Assembly: GCA_021773135.1 (NCBI GenBank)
Contig: JAJFKP010000056.1
Coordinates: 1 to 64,000, forward strand
Direction: 5' to 3'
Length of the DNA stretch: 64,000 nt
DNA from: Woeseiaceae bacterium
GTDB lineage: Bacteria; Pseudomonadota; Gammaproteobacteria; Steroidobacterales; Woeseiaceae
This document shows, in pieces, positions 47,585-58,023 of the stretch. Under the pieces are notes generated by a model, which saw nothing but the letters and a program-made list of their open reading frames with translations, ran no database searches and was not told where the DNA came from. A program made the translations under genes and the position numbers. The first letter of the stretch is position 1, and every line of letters starts with the position of its first letter.

Positions 47585-47660
47585 TGGCTCCCCGACCCGG
47601 ACTCGAACCAGGGACCAATTGATTAACAGTCAATCGCTCTACCAACTGAGCTATCGGGGA
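47585..47660 (-). tRNA. tRNA-Asn (anticodon GTT)
   Basis: This is a 76-nt cloverleaf on the minus strand: acceptor TCCCCGA paired with TCGGGGA, discriminator G and encoded CCA. The D-arm has AGCTCAGTTGGTAGAGC, the anticodon loop has CTGTTAA, and the T-arm has GGTTCGAGTCC. All arms pair. Confidence 0.97.
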
Positions 47661-47763
47661 ATAATTTCAGGCTTTAATTACGCCGGGCGGCATTCTGATT
47701 CAGGGCCAATCGCAAGTCAAGGAAGCAATCGGACCGCTTTTCAGTCTGCTGTGGCCATGCATT

Positions 47764-48945
47764 TTACACCAATGCGGCCCGGATTCGATCAATTGCCTTT
47801 TTGAGTTCCTCAATCGAGCAGGCGAATGACAGGCGTACGTATCCAGGTGCGCCAAACGGCGTTCCTGGCACCATGACGATATCGCCACTTTCCAGCACGA
47901 GCTTGACCAGGTCAGCATCTGTTTCCAGTCCCTTGGCGGCCATCGCACCTGTTACCTTGGGGAACGCATAAAAGGCACCTTCACCCTCGCGACATTCGAA
48001 ACCGGGAATATCGTTCAATGCGGCAACAATGTAGTCACTTCGGGACTTGTAGGCTGTCAACATATCGGCCATGCACTGCTGATCCCCGTCAAGCGCTGCC
48101 GCCGCGGCGACCTGCGACACGCTGCAGGGGTTCGAAGTGATCTGGCTTTGTATGGTCTTCATTGCCTTGATCACTTCTTTGGGCCCACCGGCGTAGCCAA
48201 CTCGCCAGCCGGTCATGGCATAGCACTTGGAAACGCCATTGATCGTAACGACCTGATCGTAAAGTGCGGGGCAGGCAGTCACGATGCTGCAAAATGGTTC
48301 GTCTGCCCAATGGATGTGTTCGTAGATGTCGTCGGCGAGCACAACGATATTGGGGTGCTGCAGGAGCACCTCACCCAGTTCGGCCAACTCCTGCCGGGTG
48401 TAGCAGCTACCGGTCGGGTTCGATGGACTGTTTAGGAATAACAGTCGCGTTTTCGCTGTTATTGCCGCCTTCAGTTTTTCCGGGGTGACCTTAAACCCAT
48501 CTTCGATGCCGGTTTCGATGATGACGGGTTCGCCTTCGGCAACGCGCACCATATCGGGGTAGGAGACCCAATAAGGAGCTGGAATGATCGCCTCGTCGCC
48601 GGCGCTTAATATGCCCATGCAGGCGTTGAAGAGCGTGTGTTTAGCGCCAACGGATACGAGAATCTGGTCGGCTGCGTAACTTAGCTCGTTGTCGCGCTCG
48701 AACTTGCGCTGTATGGCACCCTTAAGCTGACTGGTGCCGTCGATCGCCGTATATTTCGTGTGCCCGTCGCGAATGGCCTGAATTGCGGCTTCCTTGATGT
48801 GATCCGGCGTGTCGAAGTCCGGTTCGCCCGCACCGAGACTGATGACGTCACGTCCGGCCTCCCGCAGTTCTGCGGCGAGACCAAGGACGGCGCTAGTCGC
48901 AGAGGGCATAACGCGACTCATTCTTTCTGAAACTGATAAACTCAC
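47764..48945 (-). CDS. Class I aspartate aminotransferase-like enzyme
   Basis: This 393-residue PLP aminotransferase of the AspC Igamma type has SLGAGEPDFDTPDHIKEAA, LNSPSNPTGSCY, VLADDIYEHIHW and the PLP lysine in TINGVSKCYAMTGWRVGYA. I place the start at GTG 48945 because GGGAGG lies seven bases upstream and MSRVMPSATSAVLGL follows; the open frame further upstream overlaps uvrB. It probably interconverts aspartate and oxaloacetate, with alanine or prephenate as other possible substrates. It is divergent from uvrB by 26 bp, as in Pseudomonas. Confidence 0.92.
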   Translation of the reverse strand: MSLSVSERMSRVMPSATSAVLGLAAELREAGRDVISLGAGEPDFDTPDHIKEAAIQAIRDGHTKYTAIDGTSQLKGAIQRKFERDNELSYAADQILVSVGAKHTLFNACMGILSAGDEAIIPAPYWVSYPDMVRVAEGEPVIIETGIEDGFKVTPEKLKAAITAKTRLLFLNSPSNPTGSCYTRQELAELGEVLLQHPNIVVLADDIYEHIHWADEPFCSIVTACPALYDQVVTINGVSKCYAMTGWRVGYAGGPKEVIKAMKTIQSQITSNPCSVSQVAAAAALDGDQQCMADMLTAYKSRSDYIVAALNDIPGFECREGEGAFYAFPKVTGAMAAKGLETDADLVKLVLESGDIVMVPGTPFGAPGYVRLSFACSIEELKKAIDRIRAALV

Positions 48946-48971
48946 AGGTTGCCTCCCGGAAATGAACGCGC

Positions 48972-51047
<2,076 letters not shown>

Positions 51048-51112
51048 ATCGAAACAGGGCGGTGACCTGGTCTTCGTTTCGGCGCGCTGGGGATCAGTTA
51101 ATCGCGGCAAAA

Positions 51113-51134
51113 GCCGCACCTGCGGCCGGTTTTA
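51113..51134 (+). terminator. Weak terminator after uvrB
   Basis: GCCGC/GCGGC with a four-base loop (51113-51126) is followed by CGGTTTTAT. The stem is short and the T-run is not immediate. Confidence 0.35.
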
Positions 51135-51221
51135 TATAGTTATTGCACCTTTGAGGACGCTTGCGTATCTTTGTCGCCCGTTTCGCCGTCGAACGCCGGT
51201 TTAATCGCCGAACGTAGCCGG

Positions 51222-51341
51222 CACATGGCAGGCAAGAATGAGGGGCGATTAGCTCAGGGGGGTGCCAGGCCAGGGCACGAACGTATTCGTTTGGCAGATT
51301 TGTTGACCGAATGAAGCAGACACATGGCAGAACAGAATGTA
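51222..51341. repeat. 99-bp tandem duplication at the 5' side of tRNA-Val
   Basis: CACATGGCAG-like leader plus GGGCGATTAGCTCAGGGG appears at 51222-51260 and again at 51321-51359. The offset is exactly 99 bp. The second copy runs into the full tRNA-Val; the first stops after the D-arm. Confidence 0.75.
51243..51260 (+). pseudogene. tRNA-Val 5' fragment
   Basis: GGGCGATTAGCTCAGGGG is identical to the acceptor and D-arm start of the tRNA-Val 99 bp downstream. The following bases do not continue the cloverleaf. Confidence 0.65.
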
Positions 51342-51416
51342 GGGCGATTAGCTCAGGGGTAGAGCGCCACGTTGACATCGTGGAGGTCGGTGGTTCGAGA
51401 CCACCATCGCCCACCA
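51342..51416 (+). tRNA. tRNA-Val (anticodon GAC)
   Basis: This is a 75-nt cloverleaf: GGGCGAT paired with ATCGCCC, discriminator A and encoded CCA. The D-arm has TAGCTCAGGGGTAGAGC, the anticodon loop has TTGACAT and the T-arm GGTGGTTCGAGACCACC. All stems pair. Confidence 0.97.
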
Positions 51417-51453
51417 GACAATAAAAGGGGCCGCTGGCCCCTTTATATTGTCT
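51417..51453 (+). terminator. Terminator of tRNA-Val
   Basis: AAAGGGGCC (51424-51432) and GGCCCCTTT (51436-51444) form the core. The outer arms AGACAATA and TATTGTCT extend it to a stem of about 17 bp, beginning directly at the tRNA 3' end. Confidence 0.85.
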
Positions 51454-51596
51454 GGACGGATGGTGATTTCACCACTGTTGGCGGCGGTCGCGACGGAAGT
51501 GGTATCCCCTTGTCTGTTGGGTTCTTGCGGAGAGCAGGGCTACCCGATGGGATTCATGTTTAAGTCTGTGGTTGAAATCGTAGTTAAATCAGGCCG

Positions 51597-51617
51597 GGTT
51601 CGAGACCACCTCCTCCA
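51597..51617 (+). pseudogene. tRNA-Val 3' fragment
   Basis: GGTTCGAGACCACC followed by TCCTCCA resembles the T-arm and CCA end of the tRNA-Val 180 bp upstream, with a damaged acceptor. No matching 5' half precedes it. Confidence 0.5.
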
Positions 51618-51625
51618 TAAGAACG

Positions 51626-51820
51626 ATAAGGCCATCGCCTGGCACCCTGTCAGTCAAGCCAGCAAGGCGCCCCCAGATAACTGCTCGTTTTCAACGATTT
51701 TGCGCCGTTGACCTCGTCCAGCACCTAGAATCGACCGGCCAGACCTATCGATCGTTAATAAGGCCATCGCCTGGCACTCTGTCAGTCAAGCCAGCAAGGC
51801 GCCCCCAGATAGCTGCCCGA
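51626..51820. repeat. 132-bp-offset direct repeat of unknown nature
   Basis: A stretch of about 60 bases beginning ATAAGGCCATCGCCTGGCAC occurs at 51626 and 51758 with two or three differences, and the similarity fades after GCGCCGTTGA. It matches none of the genes here. It may be a dispersed element or a further by-product of the tRNA-region duplications. Confidence 0.75.
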
Positions 51821-52171
51821 TTTCTGCGAGGTGGCGCCGTTGAGGCCGGCCGATAGTAAGTTTCGACCGGCTCCAGGCACCGATCATCAGCGCCTAACAG
51901 AAGACGCAGTGCCGAGCGCGCCCTGAACACCGCGGGCACCAGTTGCATTGCCGGGACGACGGTCCCGTGAGGCAGGGCTACCGACCGGTAGCTGAAATGA
52001 AGCAGCCGCAAAGACCAAAAACCGCAGGAGGACGCGATAAAGCGCAGATTTTCTGCAATACGCCGATAGATTGGCGGGCAGGCAACGAGCTATTATCAGC
52101 CGCAGGATTTTGTCTTTGGGGGCACAACCGTGCCATCTCGCACAAAAATCGTCGATATGGCTCGAAGTTTC

Positions 52172-52201
52172 TTGCAAATCAGGCATTTCCGGCTTTAAAA
52201 T
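52172..52201 (+). promoter_or_regulatory. Candidate promoter of the infC operon
   Basis: TTGCAA (52172-52177) and TAAAAT (52196-52201) are 18 bp apart. The predicted start near 52208 would give a leader of about 70 nt before the infC start at 52280. It is the best match in the gap. Confidence 0.45.
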
Positions 52202-52279
52202 TCGCGTCCCGCGTTACTGGACAGTCCTGCATCGGCCTGTTCGGGTCGCGGTTATTGTTTTTGGCAGGAGGATTTAAAT

Positions 52280-52798
52280 ATCGCAGCAACAAAGCGAGTC
52301 CGGCGTAATGAAGAAATCGATGCCGTTCAAGTGCGGCTTATCGATTCGGCAGGTGAGCAGCGAGGTGTAATGTCGCTCCCCGATGCGCTGGAGATAGCCA
52401 GGGGTGAAAGTCTGGATCTGGTAGAGGTTTCGCCAAATGCTGAGCCTCCGGTTTGCCGGATCATGGATTTCGGTAAGTTCCTCTTCGAGCAGAACAAGAA
52501 GGCACAGTCTGCCAAGCGCAAGCAAAAGCAGGTTCATGTCAAAGAAATAAAGTTTCGTCCCGGAACGGACGAGGGTGATTACAAGATCAAACTCAGGAAA
52601 CTGACCGAGTTTCTTGAGATTGGCGATAAAACCAAAGTTACACTAAGATTCCGCGGTCGGGAGATGGCGCACAAGGAATTGGGCGCACAGCTTCTGGCAA
52701 GGGTCAGAGATGACCTGGAAGAATTGGCAGTCGTGGAGCAAATGCCGCAGCTGGAAGGTCGGCAGATGATCATGGTCCTGGCGCCAAAGAAAAAGTGA
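52280..52798 (+). CDS. infC: Translation initiation factor IF-3 with ATC start
   Basis: This 172-residue IF-3 begins at a rare codon. AGGAGG (52266-52271) is followed after eight bases by ATC at 52280, and the frame then reads [22 protein letters not shown], the conserved IF-3 N-terminus. The first GTG (52331) would delete this conserved segment. The C-terminal domain includes [25 protein letters not shown]-3 rejects non-AUG starts, so a poor start codon allows self-repression, as with AUU in E. coli. It heads infC-rpmI-rplT-pheS-pheT-ihfA-merR; thrS is not upstream. Confidence 0.93.
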   Translation: MAATKRVRRNEEIDAVQVRLIDSAGEQRGVMSLPDALEIARGESLDLVEVSPNAEPPVCRIMDFGKFLFEQNKKAQSAKRKQKQVHVKEIKFRPGTDEGDYKIKLRKLTEFLEIGDKTKVTLRFRGREMAHKELGAQLLARVRDDLEELAVVEQMPQLEGRQMIMVLAPKKK

Positions 52799-52895
52799 GT
52801 AACGGCTGTACGAACCCAGGTTTGTGACAGCCAATACCCGCCTGTAGCGGCAGCTTAAGCTGTACGTAGCAAGGCTAGAAAATACGGAGACAACA

Positions 52896-53093
52896 ATGTC
52901 TAAGATGAAGACCAACCGGGGCGCTGCCAAGCGCTTCCGCCGGACGGGTAAGGGCGGTTTCAAGCGTTCCCAATCCCACCTCAATCACATTCTGACGAAG
53001 AAGAAGTCAAAACGTAAACGCCAGCTGGGACTGACCCAGCAAGTCGCTGAGTGCGACGTAAAAAGCGTTAAGCGCATGCTTCCTTACAGCTAG
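52896..53093 (+). CDS. rpmI: 50S ribosomal protein L35
   Basis: This is a 65-residue, highly basic L35: [37 protein letters not shown] and VKRMLPYS are the family pattern. A GGAG lies six bases before the ATG. It lies between infC and rplT. In E. coli the three genes are controlled together by L20 binding the rpmI leader; the roughly 100-bp infC-rpmI gap could host such a site but I did not verify a structure. Confidence 0.97.
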   Translation: MSKMKTNRGAAKRFRRTGKGGFKRSQSHLNHILTKKKSKRKRQLGLTQQVAECDVKSVKRMLPYS

Positions 53094-53106
53094 AGAGGAT
53101 TGAGAA

Positions 53107-53469
53107 ATGGCAAGAGTTAAACGTGGCGTAGTCGCCAAAGCTCGGCACAAGAAAGTCCTCAAGAAAGCGAAGGGCTATTACGGTGCGCGCAGCAAGCTTT
53201 TCAAAACCGCAAAGCAGGCGGTTATCAAGGCAGGTCAATACGCTTATCGCGACCGTCGCCAGCGCAAGCGCCAGTTTCGTGCGCTGTGGATCACCCGCAT
53301 TAATGCCGCAGCAAGGCTGCATGGCATGTCATATAGTCGACTGATCAATGGTCTCAATCGTGCAGAAATTGAGGTTGATCGCAAGGTATTGGCCGATATT
53401 GCTGTGCACGATCCTGAAGCATTTGGTGCGATCGCCGCACAGGCGAAGGCTGCATTGGCTGAGAGCTGA
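53107..53469 (+). CDS. rplT: 50S ribosomal protein L20
   Basis: This 120-residue protein begins [28 protein letters not shown] with the long basic N-terminal tail that enters 23S rRNA, then [36 protein letters not shown]. It is essential for early 50S assembly and is the usual autoregulator of this operon. It starts 13 bp after rpmI. Confidence 0.98.
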   Translation: MARVKRGVVAKARHKKVLKKAKGYYGARSKLFKTAKQAVIKAGQYAYRDRRQRKRQFRALWITRINAAARLHGMSYSRLINGLNRAEIEVDRKVLADIAVHDPEAFGAIAAQAKAALAES

Positions 53470-53515
53470 TTCCGCGGTCCGCGCGCGTCGCGCGCAAGCC
53501 TGACAGGTACTCCTG

Positions 53516-54499
53516 ATGCAGTCACTGAGCGAGCTTCAAAAACAGGCGGAAGCCGAGATTGCGGCTGCGCGTGACTTGTCCGCGCTGGATACCGTGCGCG
53601 TCAAATATCTTGGCAAAAAGGGCGAGCTCACCGCACGCCTGAAAGGCTTGAGCAAGTTGTCGGCTGCGGACCGGCCGGCGGCTGGTCAGGAAATCAATAA
53701 AGCGAAAAAGGCATTGCAGGAGGCGCTCAATGGTCGCCGCGACTCGCTGCAGCGCGAAGCACTTGCCGAGAAGCTGCGTGCGGATGCGGTTGACGTATCG
53801 CTCCCAGGCCGCGGGTTAGGGATTGGTGGCCGGCACCCGGTGTCGCGTGCATCGATTCGCATAGAAAAGATCTTTCGGGATGCCGGATTTGGCATCAGAA
53901 CCGGTCCTGAAATCGAAGACGATTTCCACAATTTCACAGCGCTGAATATTCCCGAGAATCATCCGGCACGTGCACTGCATGATACGTTCTATTTTCCAGG
54001 TGGAAATCTATTGCGAACGCACACGTCTCCGGTGCAAATTCGCTCCATGGTCGAGGAAGGCGTGCCTATCCGCATCATAGCGCCGGGCCGGGTGTATCGT
54101 AGCGATTCCGATCAGACCCACACACCAATGTTTCAGCAGGTCGAAGGCCTGGTCGTTGATCGCGACGTCAGTTTTGCCAATCTGAAAGCAGTGTTACATC
54201 AGTTTGTAGAGAATTATTTCGAACGCCAAGCCGAACTTCGATTTCGGGCGTCGTATTTTCCGTTCACAGAACCGTCCGCCGAGGTAGACGTCGAGTGGGG
54301 AGAAGGAAAGTGGCTGGAGATCCTGGGCTGCGGCATGGTTCACCCAAACGTCCTCAGAAACGCGGGCGTCGACCCGGAGGAATTCACAGGGTACGCATTT
54401 GGCATGGGCGTGGAACGGCTTGCCATGCTTCGCTACGGCGTGCAGGACCTTAGAACATTCTACGAGAACGATTTGCGCTTCTTGCGCCAGTTTAACTAG
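53516..54499 (+). CDS. pheS: Phenylalanyl-tRNA synthetase alpha subunit
   Basis: This 327-residue subunit has an N-terminal coiled coil that grips tRNA (about 1-85) and the class II catalytic core: [29 protein letters not shown] (motif 1 region), [23 protein letters not shown] (motif 2) and [17 protein letters not shown] (motif 3). The AFGMG alanine is the residue that shapes the phenylalanine pocket. It is followed by pheT after 14 bp. Confidence 0.98.
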   Translation: MQSLSELQKQAEAEIAAARDLSALDTVRVKYLGKKGELTARLKGLSKLSAADRPAAGQEINKAKKALQEALNGRRDSLQREALAEKLRADAVDVSLPGRGLGIGGRHPVSRASIRIEKIFRDAGFGIRTGPEIEDDFHNFTALNIPENHPARALHDTFYFPGGNLLRTHTSPVQIRSMVEEGVPIRIIAPGRVYRSDSDQTHTPMFQQVEGLVVDRDVSFANLKAVLHQFVENYFERQAELRFRASYFPFTEPSAEVDVEWGEGKWLEILGCGMVHPNVLRNAGVDPEEFTGYAFGMGVERLAMLRYGVQDLRTFYENDLRFLRQFN

Positions 54500-54513
54500 G
54501 ACCTGCAGACGCG

Positions 54514-56898
54514 ATGAAGTTTTCGGAAAAATGGTTACGCGAGTGGGTCGACCCAGCGCTTGATACGGCAGAACTGGCCCATCGCCTTACGATGATTGGC
54601 CATGAAGTCGACGCTGTAGAATCCCACGGTACCGGACTCGCAGGCGTTGTTGTTGGTGAGGTGCTCGATGTTAAAAAACATCCGGATGCCGACCGGCTTA
54701 GCGTTTGCCAGGTCTCAACCGGCGATGCTGAAGTGGTTGAAGTTGTCTGCGGCGCTCCAAACGTTTCGCAGGGGATGAAGAGCCCGTTTGCGCCTGCGGG
54801 CACCAAGCTTCCCAACGGCGTCAAGCTTCGCAAGTCAAAAATTCGCGGCGTCGTTTCCAACGGCATGCTTTGCTCGGCGATCGAACTCAACCTGGGAGAG
54901 GAATCAGATGGAATTATTGAATTGCATTCCGACGCACAACCCGGGCAACCGTTGAATGAGTATCTGAATTTGCCGGATCACTCGTTTGATCTCGATCTGA
55001 CACCGAATCGTGGCGACTGCTTTAGTGTTCTAGGGGTCGCCCGGGATGTTTCAGCTGTCACTTCAACTGAACTCAAGACGCTGCAGATTTCACCTGTTGC
55101 GCCAACCATAAAAGATGAACACCCGGTCGAACTCGTGTTGCCCGAAGGTTGCCCAAGATTCGCTGCCAGGGTCATTCGAAACATAGACCTCTCATCGCGG
55201 TCTCCGGTGTGGCTGATCGAGCGTCTGCGGCGTAGTGGGCTCCGGGAGATACATCCTGTTGTCGACATTACGAATTACGTCATGCTGGAACTCGGACAAC
55301 CTTTACACGCATACGATTGCAGGCTCCTGAACGGCCCAATTCGACCCCGGCTCGCCAAACAGGGCGAACGGTTGACCTTGCTCGATGAGAAGCAGGTTGA
55401 GTTGCTGCCGAACACAATGGTAATTACGGACGATTCGGGCCCCATCGGTATGGCAGGGATTATGGGTGGCCTCTCCACTGCAGTGACCATTAATACAACT
55501 GATGTATTTTTTGAGGCCGCATTCTGGCCGCCGGAGTTTATGGCGGGCAGGGCACGCCAATACGGTATGCACACGGACGCGTCACTACGATTCGAACGCG
55601 GTGTTGATGCGGATTTGCAAGCAAGGGCGATTGAGCGTGCGACTGAATTGCTGATTTCGATTTCGGGTGGAGAGGCAGGTCCGTTGGTGGACCATGTTTG
55701 TGTTGAGCATCTTCCGACGTGTGCGCCACTGAGATTACGCAAAAAGCGATTGCTGCAAGTTCTCGGAACAGAAATAGATGCGGACCGGGTAACGGAAATC
55801 CTGGTCGCGCTCGGTTTCGATACGACCGCCGATGATGCTGGTTGGGATGTCGATATTCCGAGCTACCGCTTCGACATCGATGTCGAGGACGCGCTGGTTG
55901 AAGAGGTTGCCCGAATTTACGGCTACGACGAGATTCCCGAAGCGACGGCGATCGCCGAGACACCGCTGGCCAGGGCCAGCGAATCCAGAATTGACCTGAA
56001 TCTTGTTGGAAATGTGCTGGTTGCGCGTGATTACCAGGAAGTAATTACCTATAGCTTTATCGATCATGAAGCCAACACACAGATAACCGGCGAATCTTCG
56101 AAATTAGTGATAAGTAACCCGATCTCGTCTGAAATGTCGGTGATGCGTGGCTCAATGTGGCCCGGCTTGTTAACCGCAGCATCGACGAACTTTTCGCGAC
56201 AACAGGAACGTGTCCGATTTTTTGAAATCGGCAAAACGTTTCATGGCTCATTGGAAACGCCGGAAGAAGTCGTTCGTGTTGCAGGTTTGATTGCGGGAGA
56301 TGTTGTTGCTGAGCAGTGGGCGAGCCCGTCTCAGGCAGTTGATTTCTTTGACATAAAATCAGACGTTGTCGCGCTGTTAGGTATGACCGGTTGTGCAGGA
56401 GATTTTAGTTTTGTTGCGGCCGAACATCCGGCTTTGCAACCGGGGCAAACTGCAAACGTTGTGCGCGGCTCGGAAGTTGTTGGCGTGATCGGAAAACTTC
56501 ACCCAATGCTGGCGCAAAAATACAATCTTGATAAGGGTGCGTTGTTATTTGAACTTGATGCAGAAAAAACCTTTGCGGCGCGTGTCCCGTTAGCAGAATC
56601 AGTTTCTAAATACCCGGCAATTCGACGCGATATTTCTGTGATCGTTGCGGAGGATGTCATCACATCGGATCTCCTGCAGTCAGCAGAGGAAGCCGCCCCC
56701 GCAATTGTCAAAAGCGTCAGGATTTTTGACATTTATCGGGGCGCAGGAGTAGAAGCTGGGCTAAAAAGCATAGCTTTAGGCTTGATTTTGCAGGAAACAT
56801 CCCGCACCCTTACTGACGACGATGCAGATGCCGCGATGGCTGCGGTAATCAGCAATCTGGAGCAGAATTTCGCCGCAGTACTAAGAGATAAGAATTAA
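54514..56898 (+). CDS. pheT: Phenylalanyl-tRNA synthetase beta subunit
   Basis: This 794-residue subunit has a tRNA-binding OB domain (about 40-150, [23 protein letters not shown]), B3/B4 editing domain (about 200-375, with the [22 protein letters not shown] stretch), B5 domain, a catalytic-like core and a C-terminal ferredoxin-fold anticodon domain ([14 protein letters not shown]). With PheS it forms the heterotetramer and edits mischarged tyrosine. Its TAA overlaps the ihfA ATG by one base. Confidence 0.97.
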   Translation: MKFSEKWLREWVDPALDTAELAHRLTMIGHEVDAVESHGTGLAGVVVGEVLDVKKHPDADRLSVCQVSTGDAEVVEVVCGAPNVSQGMKSPFAPAGTKLPNGVKLRKSKIRGVVSNGMLCSAIELNLGEESDGIIELHSDAQPGQPLNEYLNLPDHSFDLDLTPNRGDCFSVLGVARDVSAVTSTELKTLQISPVAPTIKDEHPVELVLPEGCPRFAARVIRNIDLSSRSPVWLIERLRRSGLREIHPVVDITNYVMLELGQPLHAYDCRLLNGPIRPRLAKQGERLTLLDEKQVELLPNTMVITDDSGPIGMAGIMGGLSTAVTINTTDVFFEAAFWPPEFMAGRARQYGMHTDASLRFERGVDADLQARAIERATELLISISGGEAGPLVDHVCVEHLPTCAPLRLRKKRLLQVLGTEIDADRVTEILVALGFDTTADDAGWDVDIPSYRFDIDVEDALVEEVARIYGYDEIPEATAIAETPLARASESRIDLNLVGNVLVARDYQEVITYSFIDHEANTQITGESSKLVISNPISSEMSVMRGSMWPGLLTAASTNFSRQQERVRFFEIGKTFHGSLETPEEVVRVAGLIAGDVVAEQWASPSQAVDFFDIKSDVVALLGMTGCAGDFSFVAAEHPALQPGQTANVVRGSEVVGVIGKLHPMLAQKYNLDKGALLFELDAEKTFAARVPLAESVSKYPAIRRDISVIVAEDVITSDLLQSAEEAAPAIVKSVRIFDIYRGAGVEAGLKSIALGLILQETSRTLTDDDADAAMAAVISNLEQNFAAVLRDKN

Positions 56899-57179
56899 TG
56901 GCACTGACAAAAGCAGATATGGCGGAATCTCTATTCAACGAGCTCGGGTTGAACAAACGCGAAGCTCGGGAACTCGTCGATCTGTACTATGAGGAGCTGC
57001 GCGCATCGCTCGCAGTTGGGGAGCAAGTCAAACTTTCCGGTTTCGGGAATTTTGACCTTCGGGATAAAAATGAACGTCCGGGACGAAATCCAAAAACGGG
57101 TGAAGAGATTCCAATCACTGCCCGCCGAGTTGTGACTTTCCGACCAGGACAAAAACTAAAAGCCCGAGTAGAGGCCTAA
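56898..57179 (+). CDS. ihfA: Integration host factor subunit alpha
   Basis: This 93-residue protein begins [34 protein letters not shown] and has the DNA-binding arm [41 protein letters not shown]. It partners with IhfB from 39.8 kb. Start ATG overlaps the pheT stop (TAATG). The pheT-ihfA-merR order is conserved in gammaproteobacteria. Confidence 0.97.
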   Translation: MALTKADMAESLFNELGLNKREARELVDLYYEELRASLAVGEQVKLSGFGNFDLRDKNERPGRNPKTGEEIPITARRVVTFRPGQKLKARVEA

Positions 57180-57180
57180 G

Positions 57181-57534
57181 CTGGAACCGGGGAATAACGA
57201 CGAATTACCACCAATCCCAGGAAAACGCTATTTCACCATTGGTGAGGTGAGCGACCTGTGTGCTGTAAAGCCGCATGTTCTGCGTTACTGGGAGCAGGAA
57301 TTTCCGCAACTGAAGCCGGTAAAGCGACGAGGTAATCGCCGCTATTATCAACGTCAGGACGTGTTAATAATCCGACAGATTCGGAGCCTTCTGTATGACG
57401 ATGGGTTCACGATCGGTGGTGCGCGACAACGATTGACTGGCGATCAGGCTAAGGAAGACGTTAGCCAAAGCCAGCAGATCATCAAGCAGCTTAGAATAGA
57501 GCTTGAGCAAGTTCTGAAGATCCTGCGTCGCTAA
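57181..57534 (+). CDS. MerR-family regulator of the pheT-ihfA cluster, apparent CTG start
   Basis: This 117-residue MerR-type protein has KRYFTIGEVSDLCAVKPHVLRYWEQEFPQLKPVKRRGNRRYYQRQDVLIIRQI (winged helix) and a short coiled coil. As I recall, Pseudomonas orthologues start MLEPSHNDELP, and here the frame reads LEPGNNDELPPIPG from 57181 with AAG, not ATG, just before it. GAGG lies six bases before the CTG, making CTG the likely start. A GTG at 57247 would cut off the first helix. No cysteines of a metal sensor are seen; the ligand is unknown. Confidence 0.85.
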   Translation: MEPGNNDELPPIPGKRYFTIGEVSDLCAVKPHVLRYWEQEFPQLKPVKRRGNRRYYQRQDVLIIRQIRSLLYDDGFTIGGARQRLTGDQAKEDVSQSQQIIKQLRIELEQVLKILRR

Positions 57535-57551
57535 CTAAAGCTTTTCAGAGT

Positions 57552-57581
57552 CGAGGGCGGCAAGTATCATTGCCGCCCTCG
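57552..57581 (+). terminator. Hairpin after merR
   Basis: CGAGGGCGGCAA (57552-57563) and TTGCCGCCCTCG (57570-57581) form a perfect 12-bp stem with a six-base loop. It lacks a strong T-run (CTTCGTTG follows). It may end the infC-merR operon before tRNA-Pro. Confidence 0.6.
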
Positions 57582-57608
57582 CTTCGTTGTATGCATGAAC
57601 AACACGGT

Positions 57609-57685
57609 CGGGGCGTAGCGCAGCCTGGTAGCGCACCACAATGGGGTTGTGGGGGTCGGAAGTTCGAATCTTCTCGCCCCGACCA
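57609..57685 (+). tRNA. tRNA-Pro (anticodon GGG)
   Basis: This is a 77-nt cloverleaf: CGGGGCG paired with CGCCCCG, discriminator A and encoded CCA. The anticodon loop is ATGGGGTT-centred with GGG, and the T-arm has GGAAGTTCGAATCTTCTC. The position after merR matches many gammaproteobacteria. Confidence 0.96.
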
Positions 57686-57703
57686 TTTTTGGCGTAAAAA
57701 AAA

Positions 57704-57739
57704 GTGGCTTCCTCGCAACTCGCGGGAGGCCTTTTTTTT
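57704..57739 (+). terminator. Terminator of tRNA-Pro
   Basis: GGCTTCCTCGC pairs with GCGGGAGGCC across a small loop, followed by eight T. Outer sequences TTTTTGGCG and CGCTAAAAA extend the symmetry. Confidence 0.85.
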
Positions 57740-57823
57740 GCGCTAAAAATGGTTGGCTAAGATGGAACTGACAGGAAGTTTGCTCCGAGGTCGACGAAGT
57801 CGACCGACAGGCGCGCAGCGCCC

Positions 57824-57841
57824 ATCTTCTCGCCCCGACCA
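57824..57841 (+). pseudogene. tRNA-Pro 3' fragment
   Basis: Eighteen bases identical to the tRNA-Pro T-arm/acceptor end with CCA, in the second copy of the 156-bp duplication. No D-arm or anticodon arm precedes it. Confidence 0.75.
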
Positions 57842-57858
57842 TTTTTAGCGTAAAAAAA

Positions 57859-57892
57859 GTGGCTTCCTCGCAACTTGCGGGAGGCCTTTTTT
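57859..57892 (+). terminator. Duplicated copy of the tRNA-Pro terminator
   Basis: GGCTTCCTCGCAACTTGCGGG continuing to GAGGCC, then six T: the same hairpin as at 57704 with one loop-side change. It gives the locus two consecutive terminators. Confidence 0.8.
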
Positions 57893-58023
57893 GTTGCGCT
57901 AAAAATGGTTGGCTGAGATGGAACTGAATGCCGGGTCGTCCCGAGATCGAACGATTGCCAACTGTTCATTCTTGATAGCACTTACTGCAGAGACTGGTTG
58001 TCTGCCGGCGATCCGGCCGGAGA

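Larger units (their letters stand above)
51454..52279. other. Long repeat-bearing gap where thrS would be expected
   Basis: About 830 bases separate tRNA-Val from infC. I find no protein gene; the frames present lack ribosome sites and family features. The gap holds a tRNA-Val 3' fragment (51597-51617), a 132-bp duplication, and a candidate infC promoter. No trace of threonyl-tRNA synthetase, which normally precedes infC, was seen. Confidence 0.6.
57668..57927. repeat. 156-bp tandem duplication of tRNA-Pro 3' end and terminator
   Basis: The tRNA 3' end (ATCTTCTCGCCCCGACCA at 57668-57685) recurs at 57824-57841. The following terminator and GGTTGGCT phrase recur at the same 156-bp offset, with only a few differences over about 100 bp. 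The second copy has no 5' half of a tRNA, so it is a truncated duplicate. Confidence 0.85.

Noticed and set aside
51094-51414. Minus-strand frame beginning MGDGGLEPPTSTMST
   Set aside because: It is antisense to tRNA-Val and its duplicated flank, a common false gene.
57567-57842. Minus-strand frame containing [15 protein letters not shown]
   Set aside because: It is antisense to tRNA-Pro and its duplicate, also a common false gene.
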